This document shows positions 1 to 8,225 of a stretch of 49,457 nucleotides of DNA, in pieces. Each line of letters starts with the position of its first letter. Positions within the stretch are counted from its first letter, which is position 1. Both the position numbers and the translations under genes were made by a program. The notes below the pieces were generated by a model that was not told where the DNA came from, made no database searches, and saw nothing but the letters and a program-made list of their open reading frames with translations. Source of the DNA: an uncultured Lachnospiraceae bacterium (lineage in GTDB: Bacteria > Bacillota_A > Clostridia > Lachnospirales > Lachnospiraceae); NCBI GenBank assembly GCA_905207905.1, contig CAJLNC010000008.1:1-49457 (forward strand), given 5' to 3'.

Positions 1-130
1 ACATAATCTACATTTAATGATCCATAATTCAATACCTTCATCTGTTTTCTCCTCTCGAGTAGTGGGGAACCGCTCCAGTATATAGATTCTGGTGGATTTT
101 GGCATATTTTCCTTGAAAATCTATTATTTT
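1..130. other. Left-edge non-coding stretch
   Basis: No credible gene is seen. Together with the repeat and hairpin at 131-305 and the stretch up to 423, this forms a non-coding region left of the sugar operon. The only structure noted is a small palindrome at 113-132, TTGAAAAT / ATTTTCAA with a 4-base loop. A 61-codon minus frame across 38-223 overlaps the dispersed repeat, has no family features and is not called. Confidence 0.5.
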
Positions 131-256
131 CAAAAAAAGCAGTCTATTTGCAGACTTCTCTTCCTGCGGTGTGACACTTCGCGCCATCTTTCCTGTCCGC
201 CGCAGTGCGATCCTGCGAAACATTTTGTTTCATAGAAAGGAAGCCCCTATGAAATA
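131..256 (-). repeat. Family R dispersed multi-hairpin element, copy 1
   Basis: About 125 bp, alignable end to end with 34823-34948 and partly with 49390-49457. Read on the minus strand it has four parts: a palindrome with TTTCATAG / CTATGAAA arms; a CGCAG-gatcgca-CTGCG hairpin; a third copy of the CTGCGG / CCGCAG motif that could pair alternatively with the middle one; and a terminator-like hairpin AGTCT-gcaaat-AGACT followed by seven Ts. The terminal hairpin differs in sequence from copy 2 but keeps its pairing. It lies just beyond the terminator of the sugar operon. It could be a small RNA gene, a REP-like element or an mRNA 3' end module; the sequence does not decide. Confidence 0.7.
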
Positions 257-305
257 AAAAATAGCATCCGTATGCAAAAGCGTGCTGCCCTTGCATACGG
301 ATGCT
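251..305 (-). terminator. Intrinsic terminator of the sugar operon, built from a family E palindrome
   Basis: A perfect 15-bp stem, AGCATCCGTATGCAA at 263-277 and its complement at 291-305, encloses a 13-base loop. On the minus strand it is followed by ATTTTTTATTT. It lies 119 bp beyond the stop codon of the last operon gene (424). The stem carries the GCATCCGTATGCA termini of the dispersed family E repeat and looks like a copy whose middle has been deleted. Confidence 0.8.
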
Positions 306-423
306 GCCTTAAATGAATACCGCACCATAAAATCCCTGCTGCGACAGTTCCTTATAATTAATATATGTACAATCAAAAAAAGAAATCTATGCACAGTTAG
401 CAGATATCCCTGTACATCAAAAA
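306..423. other. 3' untranslated stretch of the sugar operon
   Basis: AT-rich sequence between the stop codon of the last operon gene and its terminator hairpin. No gene or convincing motif is seen. It is too short and too stop-rich to hold a protein gene. Confidence 0.4.
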
Positions 424-1284
424 TTATTTCATGCTTCCTTTTACAACGCTGGTATTGAAGGGACTTTGGCGTGCTCCAATCTTGGGCAATCTTCTCTCCA
501 AAGCAGCCCTTGCGTACTCGATGTCTTCCATTGCTTCCTCCGGAGTAAAGCAGCCAATGGCCACCATATCCTGTTCCCGAATAGCATTAAAGGAAAAATT
601 CAGTCCCACATACGGAGTTGTCCGCCCTGCTGCACATGGTTTAATGGTCAATACCGGCTTTTTGGCATTATGAATAATTTTTGCCACACTCTCGATTTCC
701 ACCTGCATCAAAAATCCCATGCAGTTAAAAATCTGAATGTAGGTCTCCACATCATATTCATTTGTATCCGTATACTGTATCACTTCTGGCATATGAGCAG
801 ACAGTCCCGGTATCATTCCCGCCTCCCGGATCATGTACAAATAATCTGGGAGACGATCAATGGTCTGCTTATTTTTATTTAGCAGCTGTTCCACGCAGGA
901 ATGAAGCGGAAGGCAGATTTTCGCTCCTCTTGCGGCGCTCTCCTGTATCTGCCTTTGAGCTTCTTTTCTTGCCTCAGGGGTATCGTCTACATTCAGCACC
1001 ACAGTATCCATAACGGTCATGGATTTTCCGGTCTTCTCTTCTGCCAAATGGACCGCATCCATCAGATCCTGGTCAACCCCGAACAATCCCAACACTGCAT
1101 TTAAATCTTCTTGCAAAAATACAGAAAAAACCTCAGACACGCTTTCCGGCTGATTGTGCCGTTTCAAAATCAGGTCATCTTTGGATGGAGTCCTATGACT
1201 CCATCCAGACACCCAATTACATCCTATGATCAGTCTGGGCACCTCTATACCGCCCACTTTTGTTGTAGGAAACTTACTATTCAT
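424..1284 (-). CDS. Aldo/keto-reductase-like TIM-barrel protein of unknown function
   Basis: 286 aa, last gene of the sugar operon. The N-terminus (KVGGIEVPRLIIGCNW) and C-terminal part (VGLNFSFNAIREQ, IGCFTPEEAMEDIEYA) resemble aldo/keto reductase folds, but I cannot place the usual Asp-Tyr-Lys-His catalytic set, so activity is uncertain. A more upstream ATG at 1320 would overlap the preceding dehydrogenase by 26 bases. The ATG at 1284 is chosen because GAGAGG lies about 7 bases before it and it starts 10 bases after the dehydrogenase stop. Being co-transcribed with an MDR dehydrogenase, a ThuA-like protein and a sugar ABC importer, it probably acts on the same sugar or an oxidised form of it. 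No signal peptide or membrane segment is seen, so it is likely cytosolic. Confidence 0.7.
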   Translation of the reverse strand: MNSKFPTTKVGGIEVPRLIIGCNWVSGWSHRTPSKDDLILKRHNQPESVSEVFSVFLQEDLNAVLGLFGVDQDLMDAVHLAEEKTGKSMTVMDTVVLNVDDTPEARKEAQRQIQESAARGAKICLPLHSCVEQLLNKNKQTIDRLPDYLYMIREAGMIPGLSAHMPEVIQYTDTNEYDVETYIQIFNCMGFLMQVEIESVAKIIHNAKKPVLTIKPCAAGRTTPYVGLNFSFNAIREQDMVAIGCFTPEEAMEDIEYARAALERRLPKIGARQSPFNTSVVKGSMK

Positions 1285-1294
1285 CCTCAGCCTC

Positions 1295-2278
1295 TCAGTC
1301 TTTTGTGAATAATACTGCACCCTTCATATAGTTATCTTCTTTATCGCAGGCTCTCTGGAACATGTTTTCCATAGCATCCAGGTCTTCATAGTAAGCAGTA
1401 TGGGTAACATACTCCTCAGGAGCCAGCACACGCTTTTTGATCATCTCGTATGCCTTAGGCAAAAGCTCCGGATAATGAGGATTGCAGAAAGGAGACAAAT
1501 TATAAACCCGTACGCCTCCTAAATGCCATCTGGTTCCATTAAAGGTCACATCAGTTCTATGGAAAGTTGCAATTCCCAACTTGCCCGCCTGTTTTGTCAG
1601 TGAATCTGCCAACTGGAAGCCAGAAATAGTTGCGCCAAAGTCAATCACAACGTCAGCCCCGCCAGCGTCCTGGATCTCTTTGATTAATTTCTTCCCTTCT
1701 TCACTCTCTGGATCAGCCACTTCCGTGGGATGCAGGGCTTTTGCCATCTCTCTTCTGTCTTCCCTCAGCTCAAAAACAGTCACTCTGCCTGCCTGCGTTC
1801 CTTTCATAAGAACTTGAAGTGTTTGAAGTCCCATATATCCTGCACCTACCAGTACTACATGATCTCCCTGATGAATGTTCAGGGTATTAATCACATTGAT
1901 GACGCAGCAGGCAGGTTCATACACTGCTTTCGCCCAGTCTGTCACATCATCCGGCAGCTTCACAACGCCATCCATTCTGTTGATAAAATATTCGCTCATC
2001 ATATCATTTCCGCCGTAAGCTGCAAATACTTTATCTCCCGGCTTCACGTTCTTTACCAGAGATCCTACTTTTTCGATAATACCCACTCCCTCATGCCCAA
2101 TCACATAGGGGTAGGGGCCCGGCGCATTAACGCCTCGATACAACCAGGAATCCCAGCAGCACACACCGCAGGCCATGGTCTTTACCAAAACCTCATTGGG
2201 AGCCGGCTCGTCCGGAATCTCATACTCCATAATTCCTAATTTCATATAATCTTTTACACAAACACCTTTCACCTTCAT
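1295..2278 (-). CDS. Zinc-dependent medium-chain dehydrogenase (alcohol/polyol dehydrogenase family)
   Basis: 327 aa. The GroES-like N-terminal half carries the catalytic zinc set of the MDR superfamily: Cys40 in ACGVC, His62-Glu63 in GHEGVG, and Glu121 in YEPACC. The four-cysteine structural zinc lobe is absent, which places it among polyol or threonine dehydrogenase-like members rather than classical alcohol dehydrogenases. The Rossmann motif GAGYMG is at residues 145-150. It presumably oxidises or reduces a hydroxyl/keto group of the imported sugar with NAD(P)H. GGAGA precedes the ATG at good distance. It lies 36 bp after the ThuA-like gene and 10 bp before the AKR-like gene. Substrate not determinable from sequence. 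Confidence 0.88.
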   Translation of the reverse strand: MKVKGVCVKDYMKLGIMEYEIPDEPAPNEVLVKTMACGVCCWDSWLYRGVNAPGPYPYVIGHEGVGIIEKVGSLVKNVKPGDKVFAAYGGNDMMSEYFINRMDGVVKLPDDVTDWAKAVYEPACCVINVINTLNIHQGDHVVLVGAGYMGLQTLQVLMKGTQAGRVTVFELREDRREMAKALHPTEVADPESEEGKKLIKEIQDAGGADVVIDFGATISGFQLADSLTKQAGKLGIATFHRTDVTFNGTRWHLGGVRVYNLSPFCNPHYPELLPKAYEMIKKRVLAPEEYVTHTAYYEDLDAMENMFQRACDKEDNYMKGAVLFTKD

Positions 2279-2314
2279 CTTTTTATTCTCCTTTTTCTAT
2301 ATTTTCTGATATTT

Positions 2315-3067
2315 CTATTTCTCTTTTCTTGCTGCCCAGAGGAAACCTCTTCTCTGTACTTCCGTCACCTGAGGGATATCAAAAATATCGTCGTGATGGC
2401 CAAGGGAATTATAAAAAATCCGTCCATTTCCCCAGTGTTTTGTATAGATTACCGGCATCTGGACGATTCCATTTGCGTTATGAGGCCCCTCTGTTTTCAC
2501 AGGCGTTGTTGCCAGCACGTCTATACAAGGATCTACATGAAGATAATATTGCTCTGTGTACACACAGAAGTCCTCTAGCCCTGCAATCAATAGAGAGGAG
2601 GAATTCTTTTTGAAGTTCACCTCATAATTAGTCCAAAAAGCACCTTCCTTCTCACATTCTGGAAATCTTTTATGTACATAGGACAGATTTTCCTCATTCA
2701 GCCTAGATACATGATGCATCCAAGGATTACCAGGATGGGAAACCCACTGACTTCCTGTCATAAACTGCCACTCCACACTCCATCGGAATGAATCGCACAT
2801 ACCGCCATGACAACCTGCAAGACCAACTCCTGACATCACTGCCTCTGTTACTGCAAAACATTTTCGATCTTCCAGTTCTCCCTGCGTCCAACAGGGCACA
2901 ATCAGATCCATTGATTTTAAAAACTCTTCGTCTTCCAAATGTTTCAAGGTATCTTCCCGATACACTTCAAAATCTTCTGCCTCCAGCATCTTTTTAAATC
3001 TGGCGCTCACAAGTTCCGGTTCATGTCCTTCCCATCCTCCGTAAAAAATGTAGGCTTTTCTTTTCAT
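2315..3067 (-). CDS. ThuA-like (class I glutamine amidotransferase fold) sugar-metabolism protein
   Basis: 250 aa. The opening KAYIFYGGWEGHEPE, the central LIVPCWTQGEL and AGCHGGMCDSFR, and the late YTKHWGNGRIFYNSLGHHDD match the ThuA family (trehalose utilisation A, PF06283), where the HGG-type turn and GRIFY..LGH segment are characteristic. ThuA and its partner ThuB in rhizobia convert disaccharides to 3-keto derivatives; the exact chemistry of ThuA is not settled. A start six codons further upstream exists, but GGGGGTGG ends 5 bases before the ATG at 3067, so that start is used. The gene lies between the ABC permease and the MDR dehydrogenase, suggesting a keto-sugar step in this operon. 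That link is inference. Confidence 0.85.
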   Translation of the reverse strand: MKRKAYIFYGGWEGHEPELVSARFKKMLEAEDFEVYREDTLKHLEDEEFLKSMDLIVPCWTQGELEDRKCFAVTEAVMSGVGLAGCHGGMCDSFRWSVEWQFMTGSQWVSHPGNPWMHHVSRLNEENLSYVHKRFPECEKEGAFWTNYEVNFKKNSSSLLIAGLEDFCVYTEQYYLHVDPCIDVLATTPVKTEGPHNANGIVQMPVIYTKHWGNGRIFYNSLGHHDDIFDIPQVTEVQRRGFLWAARKEK

Positions 3068-3104
3068 GCTTCCACCCCCTCTCATTATTTATTTTTTCTA
3101 TCTC

Positions 3105-4070
3105 TTATTTTGCTGTAGAAATCCTTGCCCGGATAGAATCCAACAATACCGCCAGGATAATGATGCCGCCAAGAACCACTTTCTGCCAATATGCACTAAC
3201 TCCAAGCAGGTTCAAACTGTTGTTAATAAAGCCCCAAACGAGCGCTCCAGCAAGGGTATTAAACATACTTCCCTTAAAAGTACCTCCAATATACACTGCA
3301 GCCAGCGCCTGGAGACCCAAATCTGCTCCAGAACTTGGCTGACCAGAAGAAAGTCTTGCCGTCATAATGATTCCGGCGCAGGCCGCACAAACGCCGCCCA
3401 GAGTAAACATCACCATTTTGGTTAATTTTACTTTCAAGCCAGAAAGCGCTGCTGCCTCTGCATTCTCCCCTACTGCTATTACAGATCGTCCAAAAGGAGT
3501 ATATTTTAACAAAAAAGCCCCTACAATAAAAAACAGGATCATAATCACCACCGGAACGGGGATTACATCTGCAATATATCCTCGTCCAAGATAAAGGAAA
3601 CCATCCGGAAGTCCTGTCACAGGCATACTGTTAGTTGTGATGAGGATCAGCCCCTGTACAACATACTGAACCCCCAGTGTGCCAATAAAAGAAGGGATTT
3701 TCCAATATGTTACAATCAGACCGGAAAAAGCGCCAACTAAAGCACCAATAGCTATGGCTATAATAATTGCCAGCCACATAGGAAGATTACATTTTGTAAT
3801 CAGCAATGCTGCATTACAGCCTGCAAAAGTAGCTCCCATCCCGCTGCTAAGATCAATCTCTCCTCCCAGTACCACAAAGGAAACACCCAGAGAACAGATC
3901 CCGACTACACATACCTGCCGGAATACATTAATAAAATTGCTGACAGTAAGAAACTTACTGTTGATCACTGACATGACTACTATTAAAATCAGTATGATCA
4001 GCCAGGCTCCCATGCCATTTGCAATGGAATATAATTTTGATTTCAAATTACTTTCTTCTTTTGTCTTCAT
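3105..4070 (-). CDS. Sugar ABC transporter permease (RbsC/XylH family)
   Basis: 321 aa integral membrane protein of the BPD_transp_2 type. A short charged N-terminus (about 20 residues) leads into about ten hydrophobic segments. The stretches GEIDLSSGMGATFAG and GLKVKLTKMVMFTLGG match the conserved loops of ribose-type permeases, and the C-terminal SSGADLGLQALAAVYIGG-type segment is diagnostic. It forms the membrane channel with the ATPase encoded 2 bp upstream and the binding protein at 5664-6632. AGGAGG precedes the ATG. The near-contact with the ATPase stop codon suggests translational coupling. Specificity within the ribose/galactose/autoinducer-2 group cannot be read from the sequence. 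Confidence 0.93.
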   Translation of the reverse strand: MKTKEESNLKSKLYSIANGMGAWLIILILIVVMSVINSKFLTVSNFINVFRQVCVVGICSLGVSFVVLGGEIDLSSGMGATFAGCNAALLITKCNLPMWLAIIIAIAIGALVGAFSGLIVTYWKIPSFIGTLGVQYVVQGLILITTNSMPVTGLPDGFLYLGRGYIADVIPVPVVIMILFFIVGAFLLKYTPFGRSVIAVGENAEAAALSGLKVKLTKMVMFTLGGVCAACAGIIMTARLSSGQPSSGADLGLQALAAVYIGGTFKGSMFNTLAGALVWGFINNSLNLLGVSAYWQKVVLGGIIILAVLLDSIRARISTAK

Positions 4071-4072
4071 GT

Positions 4073-5572
4073 TCAGCCTCCTACTGAAAGTTGTCCTATT
4101 GTGCTTTGAGAGAACTGATCTTTCGTCACTTCTCCTGTAATTACTCCTTCATGCATTACAATAATGCGATCGCAGATTCCCATCACTTCTTCTTGATCTG
4201 AAGAAACTACGATAACCGTCCTGCCATCAGCTACCAGTTGGTTGATGATTTCATAAATCTCTCGTTTGGCTCCCACATCGATTCCTCTGGTAGGTTCATC
4301 AAAAATAATAATGTCAGAATCCGAAAGAAGCCATTTTGCCAATACAACTTTCTGCTGATTTCCTCCGCTTAAAAACATCACTCTCTGATTCACCGATGGG
4401 GTTGCCGTATGAAGACGCTTCACATATTCCTCTGCATATTCCCGCTCTTTTTTAAAATCAAAATAGAGTCCTGCCTTTAAAATCTTTTTCAGCGCCACCA
4501 TCACAGTATTTACCTTTACTGATGACCTCAAAAATAACCCTTCTTCTTTTCTATTTTCTGTGACAAAACCAATTCCCTGCTTAATTGCATCCCTTGGATT
4601 TTTAATTTCTACCTTCTGACCCCGAATGAAGATATCTCCGCCTGCTTTTTTATCTGCCCCGAAAATAATTCGCATAGTTTCGGTTCTTCCTGCACCTACC
4701 AAACCTGCAAATCCAAGAACCTCACCCGCATGGGCCTGGAACGATACATTCTTCACACGTTTTCCGCCATCTGACAGATTTTTTACCTCCAAAATAGTTT
4801 CTCCTATTTCACAGTTTCTTGAAGGGTACTGATTTGTCAGCTTTCTTCCAATCATCATTTCAATCATTTCACTCTTTGTGACATCTGCCACATCCCTTGA
4901 ACCGATATAGCATCCATCCCTCAGAATGGTCATCCGGTCACAAACCTCATAGATCTCATCCAGCCTATGAGTAATAAAGATCATGGATGTTCCTTTTGCC
5001 TTTAATTTTTTGATAATGCGAAACAAAATTTCCGTCTCGCTCTGGGATAAAGAGGAGGTAGGCTCATCCATTATGATAACCTTTGCATTGGTGCTGACCG
5101 CCTTTGCAATCTCAATCAATTGCTGCTGTGCCAAGCTCAGTTCTCTTAACATTGCCCGTACATTAATCTGCAGCCCAAGCTCTTCCATCAACTTCTGCGA
5201 ATCGTCATTCATCTGTTTCCACTGAATCACACCGTTTTGTTTCGGATATCTGCCCAAATAAATATTTTCCGCAACAGTGACCCTCTGTATTAAATTCAAC
5301 TCCTGATAAATAATCGCAATTCCCAGCTCCTCTGAGTGGATAGGAGACTGTATTTCCACCTCCTGCCCATCAAAAATAATGGATCCACTGTCCTTTTTAT
5401 AAGCCCCGGACAATATTTTCATCAGTGTGGATTTCCCTGCCCCATTCTCTCCCACCAAAGCCAACACTTCGCCCTTTTTCAAATCCAGGTCAACATCTGT
5501 TAATGCTTTTACGCCAGGAAACGCCTTATTTATCTTCCTCAATTCCAATATATTTTCTGCCGTTGTTCCCAT
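4073..5572 (-). CDS. Sugar ABC transporter ATP-binding protein (RbsA/MglA family, two ABC domains)
   Basis: 499 aa, the usual length for the fused duplicated ATPases of ribose-type importers. The first domain has Walker A GENGAGKS (41-48), a degenerate signature LSLAQQQL and Walker B VIIMDEPTSSL. The second domain has the degenerate Walker A LVGAGRTE, typical of this family, a clean signature LSGGNQQK and Walker B IIIFDEPTRG. It energises uptake through the permease encoded 2 bp downstream. A stem-loop at 5610-5649 lies between this gene and the binding-protein gene upstream. The RBS is AAAGGCGG before the ATG. Confidence 0.95.
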   Translation of the reverse strand: MGTTAENILELRKINKAFPGVKALTDVDLDLKKGEVLALVGENGAGKSTLMKILSGAYKKDSGSIIFDGQEVEIQSPIHSEELGIAIIYQELNLIQRVTVAENIYLGRYPKQNGVIQWKQMNDDSQKLMEELGLQINVRAMLRELSLAQQQLIEIAKAVSTNAKVIIMDEPTSSLSQSETEILFRIIKKLKAKGTSMIFITHRLDEIYEVCDRMTILRDGCYIGSRDVADVTKSEMIEMMIGRKLTNQYPSRNCEIGETILEVKNLSDGGKRVKNVSFQAHAGEVLGFAGLVGAGRTETMRIIFGADKKAGGDIFIRGQKVEIKNPRDAIKQGIGFVTENRKEEGLFLRSSVKVNTVMVALKKILKAGLYFDFKKEREYAEEYVKRLHTATPSVNQRVMFLSGGNQQKVVLAKWLLSDSDIIIFDEPTRGIDVGAKREIYEIINQLVADGRTVIVVSSDQEEVMGICDRIIVMHEGVITGEVTKDQFSQSTIGQLSVGG

Positions 5573-5609
5573 AAAAGCCGCCTTTCTGACTATTTTTTAC
5601 AAACGAAAT

Positions 5610-5649
5610 GGCGCACTGCCCTATCAGAGTATCTTCCAGGCAGTACGCC
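5610..5649 (-). promoter_or_regulatory. Intercistronic stem-loop between binding-protein and ATPase genes
   Basis: On the minus strand GGCGTACTGCC pairs with GGCAGTGCGCC in an 11-bp stem with one T-G pair and an 18-base loop. There is no proper T-run after it. Hairpins in this position are commonly associated with higher binding-protein output, by protecting the upstream mRNA end or by partial termination. That role is inferred from position. Confidence 0.6.
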
Positions 5650-5663
5650 ACCCTCCCGCTGCA

Positions 5664-6632
5664 TTATTCGGCTGCCATTGCCTCTACTTCCTCTGCAGTC
5701 AATTGTCCCTCTGCACAGTAAATTCCTGCAGAAATGGGAACGATTTTTTCAAATTCCTCGCCTGCCAGATATTTCTTAATATATTCTACCGTAGTAGATG
5801 CTTCTACATCCGGAGCCTGAGTAATGGTTCCAATATAATTGCCTCCCTTATCAATGACTTCCAGTTCCTCGTCTTCCCCATCGTAGCCAAACACATTCAC
5901 TTCTTCCCTGTTTGCTCCTATTGTTGCATCATAAGCTCCCAGTCCGCCCTGCGCGCTGACACCATAGAAGAGATCAATATCAGAGTAAGTAGTAAGGGCA
6001 TCCTCTCCGCTGGCCATAGCCTCTTCTCTATTGGTCACATCATACTCATTTAAAACTTCCACTGAAATTCCATGCTCTTCCAAAGCATCTACAAAGCCTT
6101 GGCCTCTGGCCTTCATCTGCTCTGTAGATCCCACCATAATGGCCATTTTTACAGAATCTTTACCCTGATCCTTCAGATATTTGGAATAATAAGTTCCCCC
6201 CAGATGACCTGCATCATAATGCTCTGTGCCGCATGCGTATACAATCAGATCATCAATGTTCTTGGGATTTTCCGTATTTCCAATAATGAATACCGGAATA
6301 TCCTTATCCACGCACTGCTGGAGTACATCCTCCATAGCGTCAATGTACCAAGTGCTGATACACATAACATCCACATCATCATTGACCAGATCCTGAATTC
6401 CATTTAACTGAGTAGCCGCATCCAGATTGCCGTCTACAAAGGACACTTCCCATCCGTTCTCCTCCGCTTCTTTCATAAACTGATCATACATCCTTACATA
6501 ATAAGGGAAATTTAAAGATACGAAACTCAATCCCACCTTCAATCCCTCTGTCTCTCCTGCAAAAGCGCTTCCAACAGTCATTGCCATGGTAAGTGCTGCC
6601 ATTCCCAATACCCCAAATACTTTTTTCTTCAT
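5664..6632 (-). CDS. Sugar ABC transporter substrate-binding protein, non-lipoprotein signal peptide
   Basis: 322 aa, periplasmic-binding-protein-like family of the RbsB type (LKVGLSFVSLNFPYYVRM, then DVDVMCISTWYIDAMEDVLQ). The N-terminus is a Sec signal: MKKK, a hydrophobic core, then a likely signal peptidase I site after SAFA (about residue 25). There is no cysteine at the cleavage region, so it lacks the lipobox expected of a Gram-positive binding protein. GGAG sits 6 bases before the ATG. It delivers the sugar to the permease and ATPase encoded downstream. The YGVSAQGGLGAYDA segment is the usual second-lobe ligand region. The ligand is not identifiable by reading. Confidence 0.92.
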   Translation of the reverse strand: MKKKVFGVLGMAALTMAMTVGSAFAGETEGLKVGLSFVSLNFPYYVRMYDQFMKEAEENGWEVSFVDGNLDAATQLNGIQDLVNDDVDVMCISTWYIDAMEDVLQQCVDKDIPVFIIGNTENPKNIDDLIVYACGTEHYDAGHLGGTYYSKYLKDQGKDSVKMAIMVGSTEQMKARGQGFVDALEEHGISVEVLNEYDVTNREEAMASGEDALTTYSDIDLFYGVSAQGGLGAYDATIGANREEVNVFGYDGEDEELEVIDKGGNYIGTITQAPDVEASTTVEYIKKYLAGEEFEKIVPISAGIYCAEGQLTAEEVEAMAAE

Positions 6633-6774
6633 GCTTCTTCTCCTTTTTCTTTCGTGTAATTTGATAAAAATACTATTGCTACAGCGTCACCCCTTGCTTC
6701 CCCCTCCTTTCCAGGTGATTTTCCGCCATTCTTAACACTGATTCAAAGAACTGTTGTCTCCTTGCAGAACAGCG

Positions 6775-7782
6775 CTATACAATGTTTAGTGTTAAAATAA
6801 TGATGCCTACAATGAAAAGCAAAATTCCTAATCCCAGGGTCAACAGTGTTTTCTTCTTAGATCCTGCAAATTCTCCATAAACCATTCCCCACAAATAAGA
6901 CCAAATTCCATAGGAATATCCAATACCTGTTGCAATTACTACACTCACCACAGGAGATGCCACTGCATTTAAAAGATTACCCCCAAAATGACAGAGTGCT
7001 GCGATAATTGCCATAGTAATGATTAAAGGCATTTTTACCGTGGGTTTTAAAACCTTCTGCCACTGATGAGATCTTGTGATAGTGATCATTGAAAAAATTG
7101 TAGTTCCTACAAATGCTCCAATGCAAAGAATTCCCATACAAGTGAAGGAAGAAAATCCGTTGGGCCGCAGATCTGTTTTCAGTCCAATGGAAGATGCCAC
7201 AGAAAAGAAGGGCTGAAGAACCACTGCCACAAAAATCAGCAGCAAGATATCCCTTGCCTTTGTTTCTGTTTTCTGCTGCTTTACTCCCTCCTTTCTCACA
7301 TCCTGATCCCGCATAACTCCTGCCACCTGACAGACAATGGTTCCCGCAACCAAAAGCACTGCGGAAAACAGAATCATAGCAATGGACGCTCCTTTCGGAA
7401 CTCCGCCTAAAACTGCGGATACAATTACACCGCTTAAAATAGAACCTGTAGAAACAATGGAGCTGGATAAAATCAGTCCTACTCTGCTCACCGCTGAAAG
7501 CTGGATTTGCATTCCCACTGCATAAATACATCCGCAGAAAAATACTGCCAGTGCCCTTCCCGGATCGGAACCGATCTCATGAAAAACCCCGTCCGGAACC
7601 ATTTGTTTTTCAAATAGGAAGATAGAAATCCATACTACGAAAATAGAAAATAAAAACATCCAGTTTAAAAATACGTAGATTGGATAATCGCCTGTGTGCT
7701 TTACTACCTGGAACCAGGATCCCCATAAGAAAGTAACAAATATAAGGATCAATACTGCCATGGTAGGTGATAATGTTGTCAT
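6775..7782 (-). CDS. DMT-superfamily sugar/metabolite permease (GRP/RhaT/UPS-like, about 10 TM)
   Basis: 335 aa, almost entirely hydrophobic with about ten predicted membrane helices in two halves separated by a charged loop (RDQDVRKEGVKQQKTETKARD). The N-terminal FLWGSWFQVVK motif and the VSRVGLILSSSIVSTGSILSG segment are typical of the drug/metabolite transporter superfamily, closest by eye to the glucose-uptake (GRP), rhamnose (RhaT) or ureide permease branches. It is an unexpected second transporter inside an operon that also encodes a full ABC importer, so it may move a related sugar, export a product or offer a low-affinity route. AGGAG lies 10 bases before the ATG. Confidence 0.75.
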   Translation of the reverse strand: MTTLSPTMAVLILIFVTFLWGSWFQVVKHTGDYPIYVFLNWMFLFSIFVVWISIFLFEKQMVPDGVFHEIGSDPGRALAVFFCGCIYAVGMQIQLSAVSRVGLILSSSIVSTGSILSGVIVSAVLGGVPKGASIAMILFSAVLLVAGTIVCQVAGVMRDQDVRKEGVKQQKTETKARDILLLIFVAVVLQPFFSVASSIGLKTDLRPNGFSSFTCMGILCIGAFVGTTIFSMITITRSHQWQKVLKPTVKMPLIITMAIIAALCHFGGNLLNAVASPVVSVVIATGIGYSYGIWSYLWGMVYGEFAGSKKKTLLTLGLGILLFIVGIIILTLNIV

Positions 7783-7808
7783 AATATGTACGCTCCTATT
7801 CTCTCATG

Positions 7809-8204
7809 TTAAAAATTAACGCCTGCCACAATCACAATGTTGGCATAAGGAGAGGTTTCTCCTGTCCGCACAATGGCCATGGCATCTTTTGACATTTCTT
7901 TTAGCCTCTCATGAGAGATGAAACTGCACTCCTTTTCCGGCAGAAATGCCTCCAGTTTCTGAAATAACCCACTATTTTTTTCTTTTATTTCATCTGCTAA
8001 AAAATAGTGCTCTGCCACCATCTCTCCCAAAATAGTCTGCAGCGTTTCCAAAAAGGATGGAGTGCCTGGCTGCAGTGCCAGATCAATGACCGGCACGCCC
8101 TTGGGAATAGGAAGTCCTGCATCACACACTACAATGTACTGAGTATGTCCAATTGCAGAAATTACTTTGATGAGTTCTGTATTTAATAATCCGTTTTTTC
8201 TCAT
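7809..8204 (-). CDS. rbsD: D-ribose pyranase RbsD
   Basis: 131 aa, full length for RbsD/FucU. Conserved residues are visible: His20 in AIGHTQ, Asp28 in VCDAGLPIP, and the C-terminal IVRTGETSPYANIVI with the family's RTGE-x-x-PYAN signature. RbsD interconverts beta-pyranose and beta-furanose forms of ribose or related sugars so that the linear/furanose form can be used. It has no ribokinase partner in this operon; a ribokinase-like gene is at 12175-13065 in a separate transcription unit. Its presence with an RbsABC-like importer hints at a pentose or ribose-like ligand, but the other genes argue for oxidation rather than simple phosphorylation. Confidence 0.93.
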   Translation of the reverse strand: MRKNGLLNTELIKVISAIGHTQYIVVCDAGLPIPKGVPVIDLALQPGTPSFLETLQTILGEMVAEHYFLADEIKEKNSGLFQKLEAFLPEKECSFISHERLKEMSKDAMAIVRTGETSPYANIVIVAGVNF

Positions 8205-8225
8205 GCCAAATTTCTTTTCCTTTCA

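Noticed and set aside
38..223. 61-codon minus-strand frame at the left edge
   Set aside because: It overlaps the dispersed family R repeat, has no family features and no convincing ribosome binding site.
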